Positions 5,597 through 5,937 of a stretch of 5,937 nt of DNA are shown here, in pieces. The position numbers were made by a program, and so were the translations under genes. Location of the stretch: NCBI GenBank assembly GCA_003506635.1, contig DNZB01000201.1, positions 1 to 5,937 on the forward strand, in the 5' to 3' direction. The notes beneath the pieces are model-generated. The model was not told where the DNA came from. It was given only the letters and a program-made list of their open reading frames with translations, and did not search any database. Numbering within the stretch: the stretch's first letter is position 1; the number at the start of each line of letters is the position of its first letter. The stretch is from Parvularcula sp. Lineage in GTDB: Bacteria; Pseudomonadota; Alphaproteobacteria; Caulobacterales; Parvularculaceae.

Positions 5597-5937
5597 ATGA
5601 CCTACACCTGTTTCACCGTCCAGATCGCCGATCACATCGCGCATGTCCGGTTCAATCGCCCGGAAAAGGCCAATTCCATGATCCCGGAATTCTGGCGCGA
5701 GCTGCCCGAGGCGATCGGCAAGATCTCGGACGACGGCGAGGCGCGCGTCATCGTCATTTCATCCGAAGGAAAGCACTTCACCGCCGGCATGGATATCTCC
5801 GTCTTCATGTCGAACGCGCTGGACGCCGGCGCGGCGAACCCGCATGTCTCGGCGGAGGCGTTCCGGCACAAGGTCCGTATGCTGCAGGATAGTTTCTCCT
5901 GCCTTGAAAACGCGCGCCAGCCCGTGCTCGCCGCCGT
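5597..5937 (+). CDS. Enoyl-CoA hydratase/isomerase (crotonase) family protein, 3'-truncated by window edge
   Basis: The first 113 codons of a crotonase-fold acyl-CoA enzyme. It shows the family's opening strand and FNRPEKANSM motif (19-28), the helix EFWRELPEAIGKIS (31-44), the strand ARVIVISSEG (49-58), and the CoA-binding/oxyanion-hole motif HFTAGMDIS (60-68). A helix with an alpha-helical lid-like insert follows (about 69-105), and then ENARQPVLAA (104-113), matching the family's KPVIAAV strand. The FWRE helix, the FTAG(I/L)D motif and the long insert resemble delta(3,5)-delta(2,4)-dienoyl-CoA isomerases (ECH1 type) more than classical short enoyl-CoA hydratases. However, the catalytic Asp/Glu residues lie beyond the window, so the reaction cannot be assigned. 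A role in beta-oxidation of unsaturated fatty acids is plausible. The start is well supported by GAGGAG at 5585-5590. It begins 25 bp downstream of the third glycosyltransferase on the same strand, but nothing links the two functions. Confidence 0.93.
   Translation, partial: MTYTCFTVQIADHIAHVRFNRPEKANSMIPEFWRELPEAIGKISDDGEARVIVISSEGKHFTAGMDISVFMSNALDAGAANPHVSAEAFRHKVRMLQDSFSCLENARQPVLAA

Overview
The window comes from a GC-rich bacterial chromosome, most likely an alphaproteobacterium. The clue is the succinate dehydrogenase flavoprotein, whose C-terminus (ending [11 protein letters not shown]...KKRVY) is of the alphaproteobacterial/mitochondrial type. Codon third positions are strongly G/C throughout, and the downstream membrane proteins are very alanine-rich. 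All supported genes lie on the + strand. I see no RNA genes, insertion sequences, CRISPR arrays or phage genes.

Layout: (1) 1-1182 is the C-terminal two thirds of sdhA, cut by the window's left edge. (2) 1183-1361 is a GC-rich spacer with no clear terminator. (3) 1362-1739 is a small, unrecognised membrane protein. (4) 1740-1818 is a 79-bp gap, the most plausible place for a promoter of the genes that follow. (5) 1819-3093, 3086-4348 and 4360-5571 are three consecutive paralogous polytopic membrane proteins of the GT87 (DUF2029) type, that is, predicted polyprenyl-phosphate-sugar-dependent glycosyltransferases. They are tightly packed: the first pair overlaps by 8 bp and the second pair is 11 bp apart. 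(6) 5597-5937 is the N-terminal part of an enoyl-CoA hydratase/isomerase (crotonase) family protein. It begins 25 bp after the third glycosyltransferase, has the best Shine-Dalgarno in the window, and is cut by the right edge.

Functional reading: the two ends are housekeeping carbon metabolism (TCA cycle/respiratory complex II and probably fatty-acid beta-oxidation). The centre is a tandemly triplicated GT-C glycosyltransferase cassette that probably acts at the cytoplasmic membrane on a lipid-linked or surface glycan. The triplication is the most interesting feature. The three proteins keep the same motif order and almost the same motif spacing but have diverged considerably, which suggests an old duplication with separate acceptor or linkage specificities. 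sdhB, which usually directly follows sdhA in alphaproteobacteria, is not present in the 4.75 kb downstream.
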